A program made the position numbers and the translations under genes. From Bacteroidaceae bacterium (GTDB lineage: Bacteria; Bacteroidota; Bacteroidia; Bacteroidales; Bacteroidaceae), in the NCBI GenBank assembly GCA_017453465.1, contig JAFTEV010000061.1:1-64000 (forward strand): a stretch of 64,000 nt of DNA, in the 5' to 3' direction. Positions 8,801 to 18,514 of the stretch are shown piece after piece (position 1 is the stretch's first letter; each line of letters opens with the position of its first letter). The notes below the pieces were generated by a model. The model ran no database searches. It was not told the DNA's origin and saw nothing but the letters and a program-made list of their open reading frames with translations.

Positions 8801-11800
8801 CAAGTGGCGGAAACATTGAGCTTACGGGTGCTAAATCTCCCTCTACTCTTGCCGATGATGAACGTTATTTGACGACCGTTACGGGCAGCAGCGGCGAAGT
8901 GGTGATTACAAATACAGGCTCATCGGATGTAACAATTAAGAAAATTGAAGTTTATCGTAAACAGGGGCGGCTTGATTTCACTTATTCAGGCATGGTTGGT
9001 GCGGACAAGGACGTAATATTCTGTGGCGAAACCTATCTGCCTCAGGAATTTACTATTAAAGATGAAAATGGAAATGAAGAAAGTGATTGGGCGGAGCACT
9101 ATGAAACAACAGGAACATATACGCTTGTTAATCCTTTGTCTGGTGTGAGTATAAATTCTACCACAGGTGAAATCACTGTTGCTGAAGACGCCACTCAGGA
9201 TTATCTTGATGTAATGTTGACCGTGAATCCCGAAGACGAGTACAAAGCACTCTATGGTCCCATTACCAAGACTATCCATGTGAAAGTAGTTAGCGGTATG
9301 TGGGACTTCAGAACATATACCGTTTATGACAACAATTCCATGGAAGGTTCGGCAGGCTGGAGCAAGGGATTCTATGTGGCCAATCGTGACAATGCCGAGT
9401 TTGAATATATCTATCGGAATGATAACACGCCGCTACCTCAGGCTTTTAGTCTTCAGACTCGTGGACACCACCGCTTTGTGTGGAGCAAAACAGCGGGTAA
9501 CTCTTGTCTGCACCTGTTTGGCCGTGGAGTGGGAAGCAACACCTCCCCCAATGGCGGCGGCGAGGTGCGTGTGCCCGTAAAGGCGGGTATGTTGGTTGAA
9601 ATCAATGCCAATGCTGATGACCGTCTCTCGGAAATGGAGCTTGAGGGTGTTACGACGTTGGACGGTGAAGACGTGACCTACTTCTACGTGAACGACGGTG
9701 CGCCCGAATCTCAATATTTCTTGGCAAAGAACGATGGCTATTTTGTTATCAAGAACCCCTCACACAATCTTTATCTCTACCTGCGTTACATCAAGGTGTC
9801 GGCAGAAATGGCATTCCGCTATGGCAATGAAACCTACGTGGATGCAAGAGTCGGATCTTTCACCAATGGCGTGATGAACAAAGGTGAAACAACTATTACC
9901 TACACGTATGAGAACAAGACAAATACCCCTGCGACAACCGTTAATACATCAACAGGTGAAGCAACACTGGGTGCCTCCTACGGGATTTATGAAGTAACGG
10001 CAACGGGCAGCGGTGCTGGCCTTCTGAATGGAAAAGTGGGAACCTATACTGTAACAGCGATTGGGCTTGATGTGAACAACCACACCGAAAACATTGCCGC
10101 CTCTGGTGTGAAGACTGATAATCTGGTAGTCCGTTGCTTGAAGATTATTGTTGGCAACACTTTTGGTGATGATGGCACTGTTGAACAAACTGCTGCGATT
10201 GAGGATATTAAAAGTAAACTGAAGTTTACGGTGCTGAACCCAGCCCCTGGCATCACGCTTTCGGGAGCCAACTTGACCATTGAAGGCGCTCGTACAGTTC
10301 AACTGAAAGTTACGTTGGGTGCCATCGAGAAGACATTCACCTATACAATCACGGGCGGTACATTGAATCAGATGAATCCTGTCATTGCCAATGACGCTAC
10401 GTCTTATACAATAGAGATTGTTGGTGTTGAGGATGAGGATGTGACCAAAGATTACACCTTTAATGTTAAGAAGATGTATGAAGCCATTAGGGGAGACCTC
10501 TATGAGAATCGTGCAGCCCTTGTCTTTAAGGATGCATCTGATAATACTATTAATCCAACATCAAGTGCTGCTGAATCTGTATCCTCTCAGACACTTACAA
10601 TCTCAGGTTTTAATAACAATGGTGGTGTTATCCCCATCTATGCCAGCTATCAATTTAAGACCAGTTCAGCCCCTGAAACATGGGAAAAATACGAACTGGA
10701 AGGAACACTCACGGTTGCTTATAGTAGTCATGTATGGAGATTCCAGCACAACCTGATACAGGGAATGGATGTAACAGCTGTGGCTGCTGAACGTGCAGCG
10801 TATTCGCTTACTGCTACTGACCTGCCTGATGACTATGGAACGACACATGGCCTGACGGTTGGACTAAAAGATTGGGAACCTAGTACAGGTGAATGGGCTG
10901 CGGCTACTGCTACGATTGATGAGCCTCAAGACGGCGGTGCCAAACCAACTGAAGCGAACAGGCATTGGGGCATGGTGCGCAAGATTAAGGGGCATACCGA
11001 TGTCTCGATGGTCTATTTCTACAATCATCCGTGCGATGGAGACAATGCGCTGATTATTCCAGAGACAGAGGGCTTGCACATCTATTCTGCTCCAGCCAAT
11101 GAACAGATGGGTGTGGAGATGTACACATACGGAGCCAGCGACCCCGATGTGACGAGCGGTGAAAAGAACACAGGCGACGCAAAGCTGTTCGATGGCAGCT
11201 ATCGTTGCTCTAACCTGATGATGCTGCGTGGTGGCCGTCTTGTCATCCCCAAGGTGAAGCCGGGCCAGTGGATAGAAGTGCGCTGGACTCGCCATAAGGA
11301 AGACATGGCTGAGCGTCTGTCTATGGAGAACCTGGCGGATGTGGATGGCAATTACATCAACAAGACGTATAAGATTGGCAACTGTTTCTATAATATCTCT
11401 GGGCAGACGAGCACCTATATGTTCCAGGTGCCACAGGCTGGCACGCCGAAGGGCGACGGAACATATGTGGAACTGGACGAGGACGGCTGTGTGGATGCTA
11501 CCTTCACCGTGGACGACAATATCTACATCAGCATCCAGCAGATAGAGTTGCACGAACCGGGATGGGAGTTCAGTTCATCTATGGCGCAGCACCTGAGAGG
11601 AACGATTGACAGTGGAGAAACCATTGACATAGCCCATCAATATGTATGTGATGGAGCTACTCATACGATTAGTCTCTTGCCCAAGGATTCGCAGAATGCT
11701 CCTAATGCACCACAAGTGTGGAGCATTGACTTCGACCCAACGCTTACGAGTGCGGGAGCCACCAGGACTGTTGATGGCGCGACGGCTTCTTTCACTTATC

Positions 11801-13464
11801 CTGCCGATGCATACGGCAAGATATACGTCACGCTGACGAGCTATTCTCAGAATGAGCGTTACGTGGCCAACCGCAACACATGGGTCATCACCGTGGGGAA
11901 GAAGCCACAGCAGACATACCCCTACACATGGGACTTCACCAAGTATCGGGCTACGACCAAGACGAAGGTGGGCAGCAGCACGGTGGGTATGCCGGGAGCT
12001 GACAGCTACGATAATTATTACGAGGAAGACCCGAACTACAAGGCAACCAACCCGACAGGCGCGCATGAGTATCGCAAGGATATAGATACCTGGACGCAGA
12101 CGGGCAATGATGAAAAGGTGGTTACGAAGGGCTACGACACACGCAAGTATGGGTCGTACTTCGTCAGCGGCGCACAGTTGGTGAGCCGTGGATTGGGCGT
12201 TTTGCCAGAGACGGAAGGTCTGGGCTTCTCACTGAACACGTTAGGAAACAGCGATGAGACAGATGATGAAAGCGCAAGTTTGACACTCGACATGGAGAGC
12301 ACGACATCGGGCGACAAGGCTCGTGCACTGCTTGGCAACACATGGCGCAATGGTAAACTGAGCATTACAGCTGGTGGCTCGATTATCGTGCCGACACCAG
12401 GGGCTGACTTTACACATTATTATATATATATAAGGAGTAGTGAAAAGCCCAGTGCCGTTACGAATGCAGAGGAGTCCGCAGAATATGTAGATAGTGAACA
12501 AGGCCAATATCGCTATCACTTCACGGCGAATAACGATGCAGTGTTGACCTTCGACAACGCTGCTGATGTCTATGCCATTGGCGTGACCAACAAGTTCAAG
12601 CAACTGAACAAGGTAGGGGATGTAGCTTGGGCAACCGAGAGCCGTGATGCCATCATCGACCATTCGCTGACGGGCTACCTCACGACCAATCCCGTAGGTG
12701 CATACGCCATCATACAGCAAGCCACAAATCCCGTCTATTCTGCCGACCATCGGACGGTGAATGTCAGCATTGTTGACCAGCGATATGTGGTGCCAGCACA
12801 GACTGGACTTGTGCTGAAGCAGACGGAATCAATTCCAAGCAGTGTGACTACCTACAATGTTCCGCTCTTTGTCCCAGCCATCACGACCGAAACCGATGCT
12901 GAAGCCAACTTTGTGAACAACCTGATGCGCCCCAATGTTTCGGCAACTACATTCGACTCAGAAGTGGAAACGACAAATGCTATTGATGGAACGACGAAAG
13001 ACTACTACCGCTTCATTCTGGCTAAACGCTACATGACGTGGACGGCTGTCAAAGAAGGAGATAAACCAAAGACGGTAACTCCGCCAACGGCATTCGAGAC
13101 TCGCGAAGTTGCTGCCTTCTATCGTCTGCACAAGTATAGCAGTACTGATGGACTGACGAATGAAGACGGCACATCGCTTACAGAATCTGTCGATGATTTG
13201 AACACCTTAGGCCCCAACAAGGCATACCTCATCTTGCCCAAAGACAACATTGTGGATGCACTCTGGAAAGACGAAACAGCCCCAGCCAAGCCTCGCTACA
13301 TTGGCATTGTGGGTGTGAGCGACATGGCGGATGACATCGACGAACTGACCGAGCCGCAGGTCACAGGTAAAATCTACAACCTGCGCGGACAGGAGGTTGA
13401 CCCCGACGGCCCGCTGCCTACAGGCATCTACATCAAGGACGGCAAGAAAGTGCTGGTGAAATAA
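5848..13464 (+). CDS. Giant 2538-aa surface protein with Ig-like and repeat modules and a T9SS-like tail
   Basis: The signal peptide ends GAWGQ near residue 34; the start could also be Met8. Recognisable parts in order are: an N-terminal jelly-roll-like region; a carbohydrate-binding-like region at about 300-410 (KEAEDIMSRTEKGG to GLDYIFIKA); a BIG_2-type Ig-like domain at about 437-490; and three later modules that each open with a WDF or WRF signature (about 1152, 1628 and 2027). The C-terminal tail YNLRGQEVDPDG...GIYIKDGKKVLVK resembles a type A T9SS sorting domain, so the protein is probably exported through the outer membrane and anchored or shed. It sits inside the fimbrillin cluster, suggesting a role in surface adhesion. 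The first 1100 codons are clearly AT-richer than the rest, a sign of mosaic origin. No enzymatic motif was seen. Confidence 0.82.
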   Translation: MNTKITNMENKFLRLSALLLVMMLVGVNGAWGQIGTIADIDFSNSISDGKVNGSTNYISIGGSNTEIIDERLAIGKGTSFVTVPEAQRAGTVVTVSFELAFGKLVNRSVYFHLKDESGVNIATFDFNAYSAILETDLGVELGNMYYNNPSVDWERKVSFNITLNYNTQKITTVTECYKSGEGGTLTTASHEVDMESSTDPFATFEIGSNYDNNDRRCQFDNLRITTNLCSYTVKTNASYNVQQIASGIGVTGSTIVVPYPKYINVDGTLYHKGVISQSYKYSFGLDADHKEENLNYEASAETNVVYLKEAEDIMSRTEKGGNNSRSSNAAGGYTGSLLDLVTLPKGAYQIKAAAYSNNQTTFTFSSGDESVYSFTGNGYWQEFSSTIFQTKEDVPIRVQGGSQNYGLDYIFIKAIFAYQEGSSSGICGNTATPTLVNPNNYTVTYDSSNKGVATVNATTGEVTFVHNGWSVITAKATINGVDYFATHTVTVTGESQATGTFNNDAENKKEEYTITGTGYLPENNEGTTISIAFGNPDETQSVESMTDNNSVTKSGVCGIDANNFSHVLFSGIRPSMGSYFVFTPKANGTLKIHGLLKDGTNGIRLTDQDGNILEKIRISNVHKKVWEDYTFHTLLTSGATYYVFAETQWMIAAGSQAGDVDYPDNTSAPTLYLNSFVFTQMEGTTISLIDQSLLFTPNNNANYHRLDRTIPGFEIKFEGGDGAKYQNNGTFILRNSQPNSEEGNGSITITPRVKVGTGVATDVVITSVKLNTGYEIKGSPSIYINGEGKGSVVKENSTLTYSSLSGNILTIKLKGYDLSEKNKVSFLLNSITFTYTLNNGVELDDSKGTIDLRFADDYVYGYTGETKKNDLYFDSPVAFYGDVSLQGSGGMGFAEALTNAMAKHKNSDEKIHFNDGDTDSPYKVLIGTGVCYLSAKFLGTNYFAPATAVTRLYSHDYTDEPSWELAAGKSYKVPAANGLYFAITTSGGNIELTGAKSPSTLADDERYLTTVTGSSGEVVITNTGSSDVTIKKIEVYRKQGRLDFTYSGMVGADKDVIFCGETYLPQEFTIKDENGNEESDWAEHYETTGTYTLVNPLSGVSINSTTGEITVAEDATQDYLDVMLTVNPEDEYKALYGPITKTIHVKVVSGMWDFRTYTVYDNNSMEGSAGWSKGFYVANRDNAEFEYIYRNDNTPLPQAFSLQTRGHHRFVWSKTAGNSCLHLFGRGVGSNTSPNGGGEVRVPVKAGMLVEINANADDRLSEMELEGVTTLDGEDVTYFYVNDGAPESQYFLAKNDGYFVIKNPSHNLYLYLRYIKVSAEMAFRYGNETYVDARVGSFTNGVMNKGETTITYTYENKTNTPATTVNTSTGEATLGASYGIYEVTATGSGAGLLNGKVGTYTVTAIGLDVNNHTENIAASGVKTDNLVVRCLKIIVGNTFGDDGTVEQTAAIEDIKSKLKFTVLNPAPGITLSGANLTIEGARTVQLKVTLGAIEKTFTYTITGGTLNQMNPVIANDATSYTIEIVGVEDEDVTKDYTFNVKKMYEAIRGDLYENRAALVFKDASDNTINPTSSAAESVSSQTLTISGFNNNGGVIPIYASYQFKTSSAPETWEKYELEGTLTVAYSSHVWRFQHNLIQGMDVTAVAAERAAYSLTATDLPDDYGTTHGLTVGLKDWEPSTGEWAAATATIDEPQDGGAKPTEANRHWGMVRKIKGHTDVSMVYFYNHPCDGDNALIIPETEGLHIYSAPANEQMGVEMYTYGASDPDVTSGEKNTGDAKLFDGSYRCSNLMMLRGGRLVIPKVKPGQWIEVRWTRHKEDMAERLSMENLADVDGNYINKTYKIGNCFYNISGQTSTYMFQVPQAGTPKGDGTYVELDEDGCVDATFTVDDNIYISIQQIELHEPGWEFSSSMAQHLRGTIDSGETIDIAHQYVCDGATHTISLLPKDSQNAPNAPQVWSIDFDPTLTSAGATRTVDGATASFTYPADAYGKIYVTLTSYSQNERYVANRNTWVITVGKKPQQTYPYTWDFTKYRATTKTKVGSSTVGMPGADSYDNYYEEDPNYKATNPTGAHEYRKDIDTWTQTGNDEKVVTKGYDTRKYGSYFVSGAQLVSRGLGVLPETEGLGFSLNTLGNSDETDDESASLTLDMESTTSGDKARALLGNTWRNGKLSITAGGSIIVPTPGADFTHYYIYIRSSEKPSAVTNAEESAEYVDSEQGQYRYHFTANNDAVLTFDNAADVYAIGVTNKFKQLNKVGDVAWATESRDAIIDHSLTGYLTTNPVGAYAIIQQATNPVYSADHRTVNVSIVDQRYVVPAQTGLVLKQTESIPSSVTTYNVPLFVPAITTETDAEANFVNNLMRPNVSATTFDSEVETTNAIDGTTKDYYRFILAKRYMTWTAVKEGDKPKTVTPPTAFETREVAAFYRLHKYSSTDGLTNEDGTSLTESVDDLNTLGPNKAYLILPKDNIVDALWKDETAPAKPRYIGIVGVSDMADDIDELTEPQVTGKIYNLRGQEVDPDGPLPTGIYIKDGKKVLVK

Positions 13465-13530
13465 ACCGCAAAAACGAATTACGAAATACGAGTTACGATT
13501 TCGGATTTCTACATCGTAAAACCGCAAAGT

Positions 13531-14997
13531 ATGAAACTCAAAAACTATCATTTAGCAATATGGCTGACTGTCCTGTGTGCTTGCTCCGAGAAGGAAACCA
13601 CTGTGCAGACAGTCACCGATATACCCGTTAACTTTGAGGTCAGTCAGGTCGATACACGTGCTGGTTACAAAGATGCAGAACTCGACTTGGACAAACTGAA
13701 GGGCACGGTTGACTTCGGCGTGTATGCTTATTACACGGGGAAAAAAGCCGATGATTCCCCTTACCCCTGGAATGAGTATGCCAAGGACAAGAGTGGAACG
13801 GTTGCTCCCAACTTCATGTACAACCAGCAAGTGGGGTGGAACAGCACCTCCAGCCTCTGGGAGTACACCCCCGTCAAGTACTGGCCCAACGGCACGGGCG
13901 AGGCTGTGGACGAGTGGGGCACAGGATTGCAGCGCGAGCCTGTCAGCTTCTTTGCCTACGCCCCCCACGTGGACCTCGGCACCATTGACACGAGCGAACC
14001 TAACGACCCCACATCGGAACCATCGACGGGCATCATTGCCATCAACGGCAGTCAGCTCACCGCCAAGACCATTGACGGAACGGAATGCTATGCCCCCACC
14101 ATCGACTACAGGCGCAATGCTGGCCGCAACGTGGATTTGCTCTGGGCCACACCACAGCTGGACTGGCTGAAGCCTTCGGTCAATGCCAAGGTGCCCTTCA
14201 CCTTCCACCATGCGCTGGCCGCCATCAAGGTCACCGTGCAGCGTGTCTATGACGACTACCTGCCTGGCGACCCTGCCCACAAGCCTGACAATGCCACCGA
14301 CACCAAGATTTTTGTTGGCCACTTCTCGCTCACGGGCAACCTCTACTCCGAGGGTCGCTTGCGTCTGGACGATGGCTCGTGGACTGCTTTGCCTTCCTCC
14401 TCGTCGTCCAGCACCAGCACCGTCATTCAGTGTGAAGGAGACGAGATTCACGCCATCCTCTCTGGTTCAAAAGTCGTGGGGCACGGCACCACCGAGGCAG
14501 ACCTGGAGTCCATTCAGGACATGGAGCTGGACGAGTGGAACACCACATGGAATGCCAACCCCGACGGCCTCTTCACGCGCAACACGGCGGGCACAGGTGC
14601 CTACTATTCGGGCGTTACCGAAGAGCCGCGCCTGCTCTATAGCTCACCCACCTATTTCTACATCATTCCTCTGGGCGAAGACGATGTGAAGCTGACACCG
14701 CGCATCGTCTATTCATTCGTCACCCAGGACGATGCCCTCGAACTGGACTACCTCACCGACTCTGGCAAGAAGCACCGCTATTCGCGCATCACCCACGACA
14801 TCACAAGCCCCTCCATCAACCTGGGCAAGCTGGAGGGCGGCAAGCGTTATGTGCTCAACTGCCTCATCGGAGTGGAGCACGTCTCCTTCGAACTGGTCAG
14901 TGTGGAGGACTGGGACTTCCCGCTCCGCTTCATTACCGATATGTCCGACATCGACAAGACCAGCCTCCCGAAGGAGAAGGTGCTTGATGAAGAATGA
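13531..14997 (+). CDS. Fimbrillin family lipoprotein, 488 aa
   Basis: The signal peptide ends in VLCAC (lipid Cys18). DTRAG with Arg43 lies 25 residues later. The core shares strong motifs with the first fimbrillin of the cluster: PNFMYNQQVGW, WEYTPVKYWPNG and VSFFAYAPHVDL. VDLLWATPQ and FTFHHALAAIKV follow, and near the end RYVLNCLIGVEHVSFELVSVEDW gives the terminal strands. The close match to the 1696-3306 protein suggests duplication. It is separated from the 2538-aa gene by 66 bp and followed by a dispersed repeat before the tip-adhesin-like gene. Confidence 0.87.
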   Translation: MKLKNYHLAIWLTVLCACSEKETTVQTVTDIPVNFEVSQVDTRAGYKDAELDLDKLKGTVDFGVYAYYTGKKADDSPYPWNEYAKDKSGTVAPNFMYNQQVGWNSTSSLWEYTPVKYWPNGTGEAVDEWGTGLQREPVSFFAYAPHVDLGTIDTSEPNDPTSEPSTGIIAINGSQLTAKTIDGTECYAPTIDYRRNAGRNVDLLWATPQLDWLKPSVNAKVPFTFHHALAAIKVTVQRVYDDYLPGDPAHKPDNATDTKIFVGHFSLTGNLYSEGRLRLDDGSWTALPSSSSSSTSTVIQCEGDEIHAILSGSKVVGHGTTEADLESIQDMELDEWNTTWNANPDGLFTRNTAGTGAYYSGVTEEPRLLYSSPTYFYIIPLGEDDVKLTPRIVYSFVTQDDALELDYLTDSGKKHRYSRITHDITSPSINLGKLEGGKRYVLNCLIGVEHVSFELVSVEDWDFPLRFITDMSDIDKTSLPKEKVLDEE

Positions 14998-15040
14998 ACA
15001 ATTTACAATTTGACAATTTTACGATGCATAATTTATAATG

Positions 15041-15151
15041 GGTAGTTAAGGAGTTAAGGAGTTATTGCTTCGCTCGTCCTTCGGACAGGAGTTAAGCCAT
15101 TACTGACTTCTGTATCGGCTTAACTCCTTAACTCCCTAACTTCTTAACTCC
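15041..15151 (+). repeat. About 110-bp dispersed palindromic repeat, copy 1
   Basis: The ends are imperfect inverted repeats of TTAAGGAGTTA-type units, with a core containing CTTCGCTCGTCCTTCGGACA. A reverse-oriented copy lies at 55091-55196. AT-rich flank TTTACAATTTGACAA (15003-15017) also recurs beside the second copy. It fills most of the gap between two surface genes and can fold as a hairpin, so it behaves like a MITE or REP-type element. Confidence 0.88.
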
Positions 15152-15163
15152 AACAAAATAATC

Positions 15164-18100
15164 ATGAAGCATATCTCTCCAATCTTCTTCTTGGCTCTGC
15201 TGGCTTCGGCCTGTACTGACAAGCTGCTGGATGAATTTTATGGCAACAACGGTGACTTTGACGATGATGGCATGGTCTTCAGCCTGAACGTGCAGGAACA
15301 GGCAGACCTGGCCTACGAGCAGGGCGGCACACGTGCAGCCACATTGCCCGGCGACACTGCTGCCACAGAGGTAGAAGACCCCACCTTTGGCCCCCGCCTC
15401 TTCGATGGCGGAGTGGAGGACATGAAGGTCTATGCCCTTCAGCTGCCCTTTGTGGGCATTCACCCCAAAACCGTGGCCAGCGGCATTGCGCCCGAAACAC
15501 GCGCCTCGGTCGATGCCATCATTCCAGCGGGCAACAACCAGATCACCTTCCACGACTCGCTCACCATCTGGGGCTATGCCTATAACGACGACGGAACCTA
15601 CTCGCGTGAACTCTTCGGTCAGCGTCTGCTCAAGAAGATACGTGGATGGCGTTCCTCCGTGCACTGGCCCTACGACAACGGACAGGCCACCAAGATGCGT
15701 TTCTATGCCGTCTCTCCCTCGCTGGAGGAACTGGAGGACTTGCAGGTAAAGGCCGCGCCCACCTACAATTCGCCCCCAGTCTTTTCCTATACCATTCCCG
15801 ATGATCCCGACGAGCAGCGCGACCTGCTCTATGGCGAATCGGACGAGATAGACGTGCAGGCTGGCCCTCCCACGGGCACAGGCCGTTACGAAAACACGGG
15901 CACGACCGAGAAAGAGCAGCATCTGGGCGATGACGACAAGACCGTCACGCTCAACTTCAAGCATCTGCTCACTACCATCCGCTTTGCTCAGGGACGAATC
16001 CCCGTGGGAGCGAAGATAACGAAGATTGGCCTTTACCACATCAAGAACGAAGGCACCTACTATCCACAGGCCGTTGACAACGTCGTGCTGCCCATGCCGG
16101 GTCTGGGCGACACGGGTCTGGGCAACTGGGTTGTGCCCAGTGGCGAAGGCGGCACGGGGTCCTACGAAATAGACGTGGATGCCTGGACTGCTGAAAACTA
16201 TACTCCAGGTGGCCAGTCGCCTACCACCAGTACGCTCAACTTCGAGAATGTATATAAGAATACTGATGGTGAGAACGAATATATCACTGACAAGGTGCTC
16301 TTCGTCATGCCCCACATCGTGACGCAGGCAGCCCAGCTACAGGTGACTATCGACATGGGCGACGGCAAGGGAGAGCGCAAGCTCACCTCTTCGCTCATTG
16401 GCTGCTACTGGAAGAAAGGCTACACCATTACCTACTACATCACCATCGGCAACATCAAGGGTGACTACTACTTGCTGGTGGAGCCAAGCACCTATCAGAC
16501 CACAGGTGAAATAGAGGCTCCTAAGGCTGGCGAGACAGGCGATGAAACGAAATACTCCACAGGCTCTATGTCGGCAGAGCACAGCAATGCCCAGACCACG
16601 GGCAGTTTTATCATCCATAGCTTCCGTAATTATAAGAACTATTCAGCGGGAGAGCCTTCGGGTGTCAATGTGCATGAGCGTGCAGGATGGAGAGTGAATG
16701 GTTTTTCGCCAACCAATGACAGTGAAGATAGCAAATATGGATACACGGCGAACAATCGTCCTGCATGGTTGATGAGCATTACTGGTTGGAAAAATGTTTC
16801 TAATGCGGTAGGTGAAAGTGAAGGAACGAAAATGCCAACAAACAGCTCAGGAGACAACCAGTTGATTGATTACATTATTGCTCCTCAGTCGCCAGTTTAT
16901 ACAGCCAATCATAAAACAGTACTGAATGGGCATGCAGAAGTGGAAGCATCTATAGATTTTGACCTTTCAAGAACCTTCCCTGATAAAACAGCGACAGGTA
17001 CCCCCATGGCCAGCGAAAGTGGCACAGGCCCTATCAACACCGCAAACTGTTATATTGTAAACGCTGCAGGAACATACAAGTTCCCTTTGGTCTATGGAAA
17101 TTCGTTTAAAAACGGAGCCGAATCACCGAACACAACTGATGCTTTTGTGGACCATATAGGCGAGAAAATAACACATGCCTATATTCTTGACCAAATAAAA
17201 GAATATTCTAGCCGCGACGTTGTGACGATTTTGTCCTCTACTGAAAAGCGTATTACCTCTATTAAATATGATGATGGTACACATTCGGGGCTTTCGGCAG
17301 AATTGTTGTGGCAAGATGTTGAGGGGCTTGTATCTGATCTTGCTCTTGACTACCCCTCATCATCTGGGGGCTTTATGAAATTTCGGGTAAATAAAGCGAA
17401 TATTCAGCCTGGAAACTGTCTCGTTGCCTTGAAAGCTAATAAGAAGTTTACAAAAATTGTTGTGAAAGAAGATGGAAAGGATGATGTCATTGAGCAAGAT
17501 TGGACTGCTTCGCCCACCTCAGAGATTCTGTGGACTTGGCACATTTGGGTGACTGATGAAGTCTATCCGAATGCAGAGATGACTATAGATGTGAATCCAG
17601 GCGTGACAGATGATGCAGGTGTGAAAGATAATCTGCAAAAGAAGGCTGAAGAATTATATCTTTCCTACAATAGTGATAAATCAACAAAAATCGTCACATT
17701 GAACGATGATGCCACGAAGCAAATCCTTCCAGTCAATTTAGGGTGGGTTCCCGACAATATGGAGTGGGGCATTTACCAGCCCCGTGAAGTCTGGGTAGAG
17801 ATTGAACAGCTGAATGAAATCAATGTCACTACAGGCAACAAAATCCACCTGAAGATACGTCAGGAAGCCATACCCGAACTTGTTACGGGCACCAGCATGG
17901 TCTATCAGTGGGGTCGCCCAACGGCATTGCCCATGAAGTTGAGGGTTGACGGCACGACGGCGCGGACGCTGTACGACGGCACAACAGATATTTCAGCCTC
18001 TTTTGCAGCAGCGGATATTGCTTCGCCTGCTGAGGCTATTTCCAATCCCACGAAGATGGCGCAGGGCTGGAATCCGACGGCTGACTACTGGGGTGGCTCT

Positions 18101-18505
18101 GCCAAGACACTCTACGACCCCTGTCCTCCTGGCTTCCAGATGCCAGCCGGCAGCGTCTTCTCCGTCTTCTCCATGACGGGGACTGACACCGCTGACGGCA
18201 CAAAGCTGAATATGCGTCCATCGGAAGGAGCCAGCAACAAAGGCGGTTATTTCTATACCAAGGCACACACCGCGCTTACCGATGACAACCGCTACGACCC
18301 CAAGGTCTATATGCCCGCCACGGGCTACTGGAGCGGCGAGGGCTACACGCAGACAAATCCCGCCGCAGGCTACTACTGGACCAACGAGCGGACGAAGAGC
18401 CTCCAGCTGTGGCCCGTGGGCGACAGCAACGGCTACATCTATTTTGGCAAGACCGACCTGACGGGCGAAAAAGCCCTGCCTGTTCGCCCTGTCAAATCGA
18501 ATTGA
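15164..18505 (+). CDS. Tip-adhesin-like lipoprotein, fimbrillin N-domain plus FISUMP-like C-domain, 1113 aa
   Basis: The signal peptide ends in ASAC (Cys17). GGTRAAT (Arg57, 40 residues after the Cys) and PETRASV (Arg113) are candidate processing sites. The N-terminal half carries Mfa-like features (MRFYAVSPS, VTLNFKHLLTTIRFAQ, KGYTITYYITIGNIKGDYYL). The last 180 residues hold YDPCPPGFQMPAG, YMPATGYWSGEG, GYYWTNE and ALPVRPVKSN. These are the hallmarks of the Fibrobacter-type major paralogous (FISUMP) domain seen at the ends of Bacteroidales fimbrial tip proteins. Large size, last position in the gene run and the extra C-domain fit a tip adhesin. The central third (about 16600-17700) is AT-richer than its flanks. 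The adhesin role is inferred from the family, not shown. Confidence 0.78.
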   Translation: MKHISPIFFLALLASACTDKLLDEFYGNNGDFDDDGMVFSLNVQEQADLAYEQGGTRAATLPGDTAATEVEDPTFGPRLFDGGVEDMKVYALQLPFVGIHPKTVASGIAPETRASVDAIIPAGNNQITFHDSLTIWGYAYNDDGTYSRELFGQRLLKKIRGWRSSVHWPYDNGQATKMRFYAVSPSLEELEDLQVKAAPTYNSPPVFSYTIPDDPDEQRDLLYGESDEIDVQAGPPTGTGRYENTGTTEKEQHLGDDDKTVTLNFKHLLTTIRFAQGRIPVGAKITKIGLYHIKNEGTYYPQAVDNVVLPMPGLGDTGLGNWVVPSGEGGTGSYEIDVDAWTAENYTPGGQSPTTSTLNFENVYKNTDGENEYITDKVLFVMPHIVTQAAQLQVTIDMGDGKGERKLTSSLIGCYWKKGYTITYYITIGNIKGDYYLLVEPSTYQTTGEIEAPKAGETGDETKYSTGSMSAEHSNAQTTGSFIIHSFRNYKNYSAGEPSGVNVHERAGWRVNGFSPTNDSEDSKYGYTANNRPAWLMSITGWKNVSNAVGESEGTKMPTNSSGDNQLIDYIIAPQSPVYTANHKTVLNGHAEVEASIDFDLSRTFPDKTATGTPMASESGTGPINTANCYIVNAAGTYKFPLVYGNSFKNGAESPNTTDAFVDHIGEKITHAYILDQIKEYSSRDVVTILSSTEKRITSIKYDDGTHSGLSAELLWQDVEGLVSDLALDYPSSSGGFMKFRVNKANIQPGNCLVALKANKKFTKIVVKEDGKDDVIEQDWTASPTSEILWTWHIWVTDEVYPNAEMTIDVNPGVTDDAGVKDNLQKKAEELYLSYNSDKSTKIVTLNDDATKQILPVNLGWVPDNMEWGIYQPREVWVEIEQLNEINVTTGNKIHLKIRQEAIPELVTGTSMVYQWGRPTALPMKLRVDGTTARTLYDGTTDISASFAAADIASPAEAISNPTKMAQGWNPTADYWGGSAKTLYDPCPPGFQMPAGSVFSVFSMTGTDTADGTKLNMRPSEGASNKGGYFYTKAHTALTDDNRYDPKVYMPATGYWSGEGYTQTNPAAGYYWTNERTKSLQLWPVGDSNGYIYFGKTDLTGEKALPVRPVKSN

Positions 18506-18514
18506 GCGGAGTCA

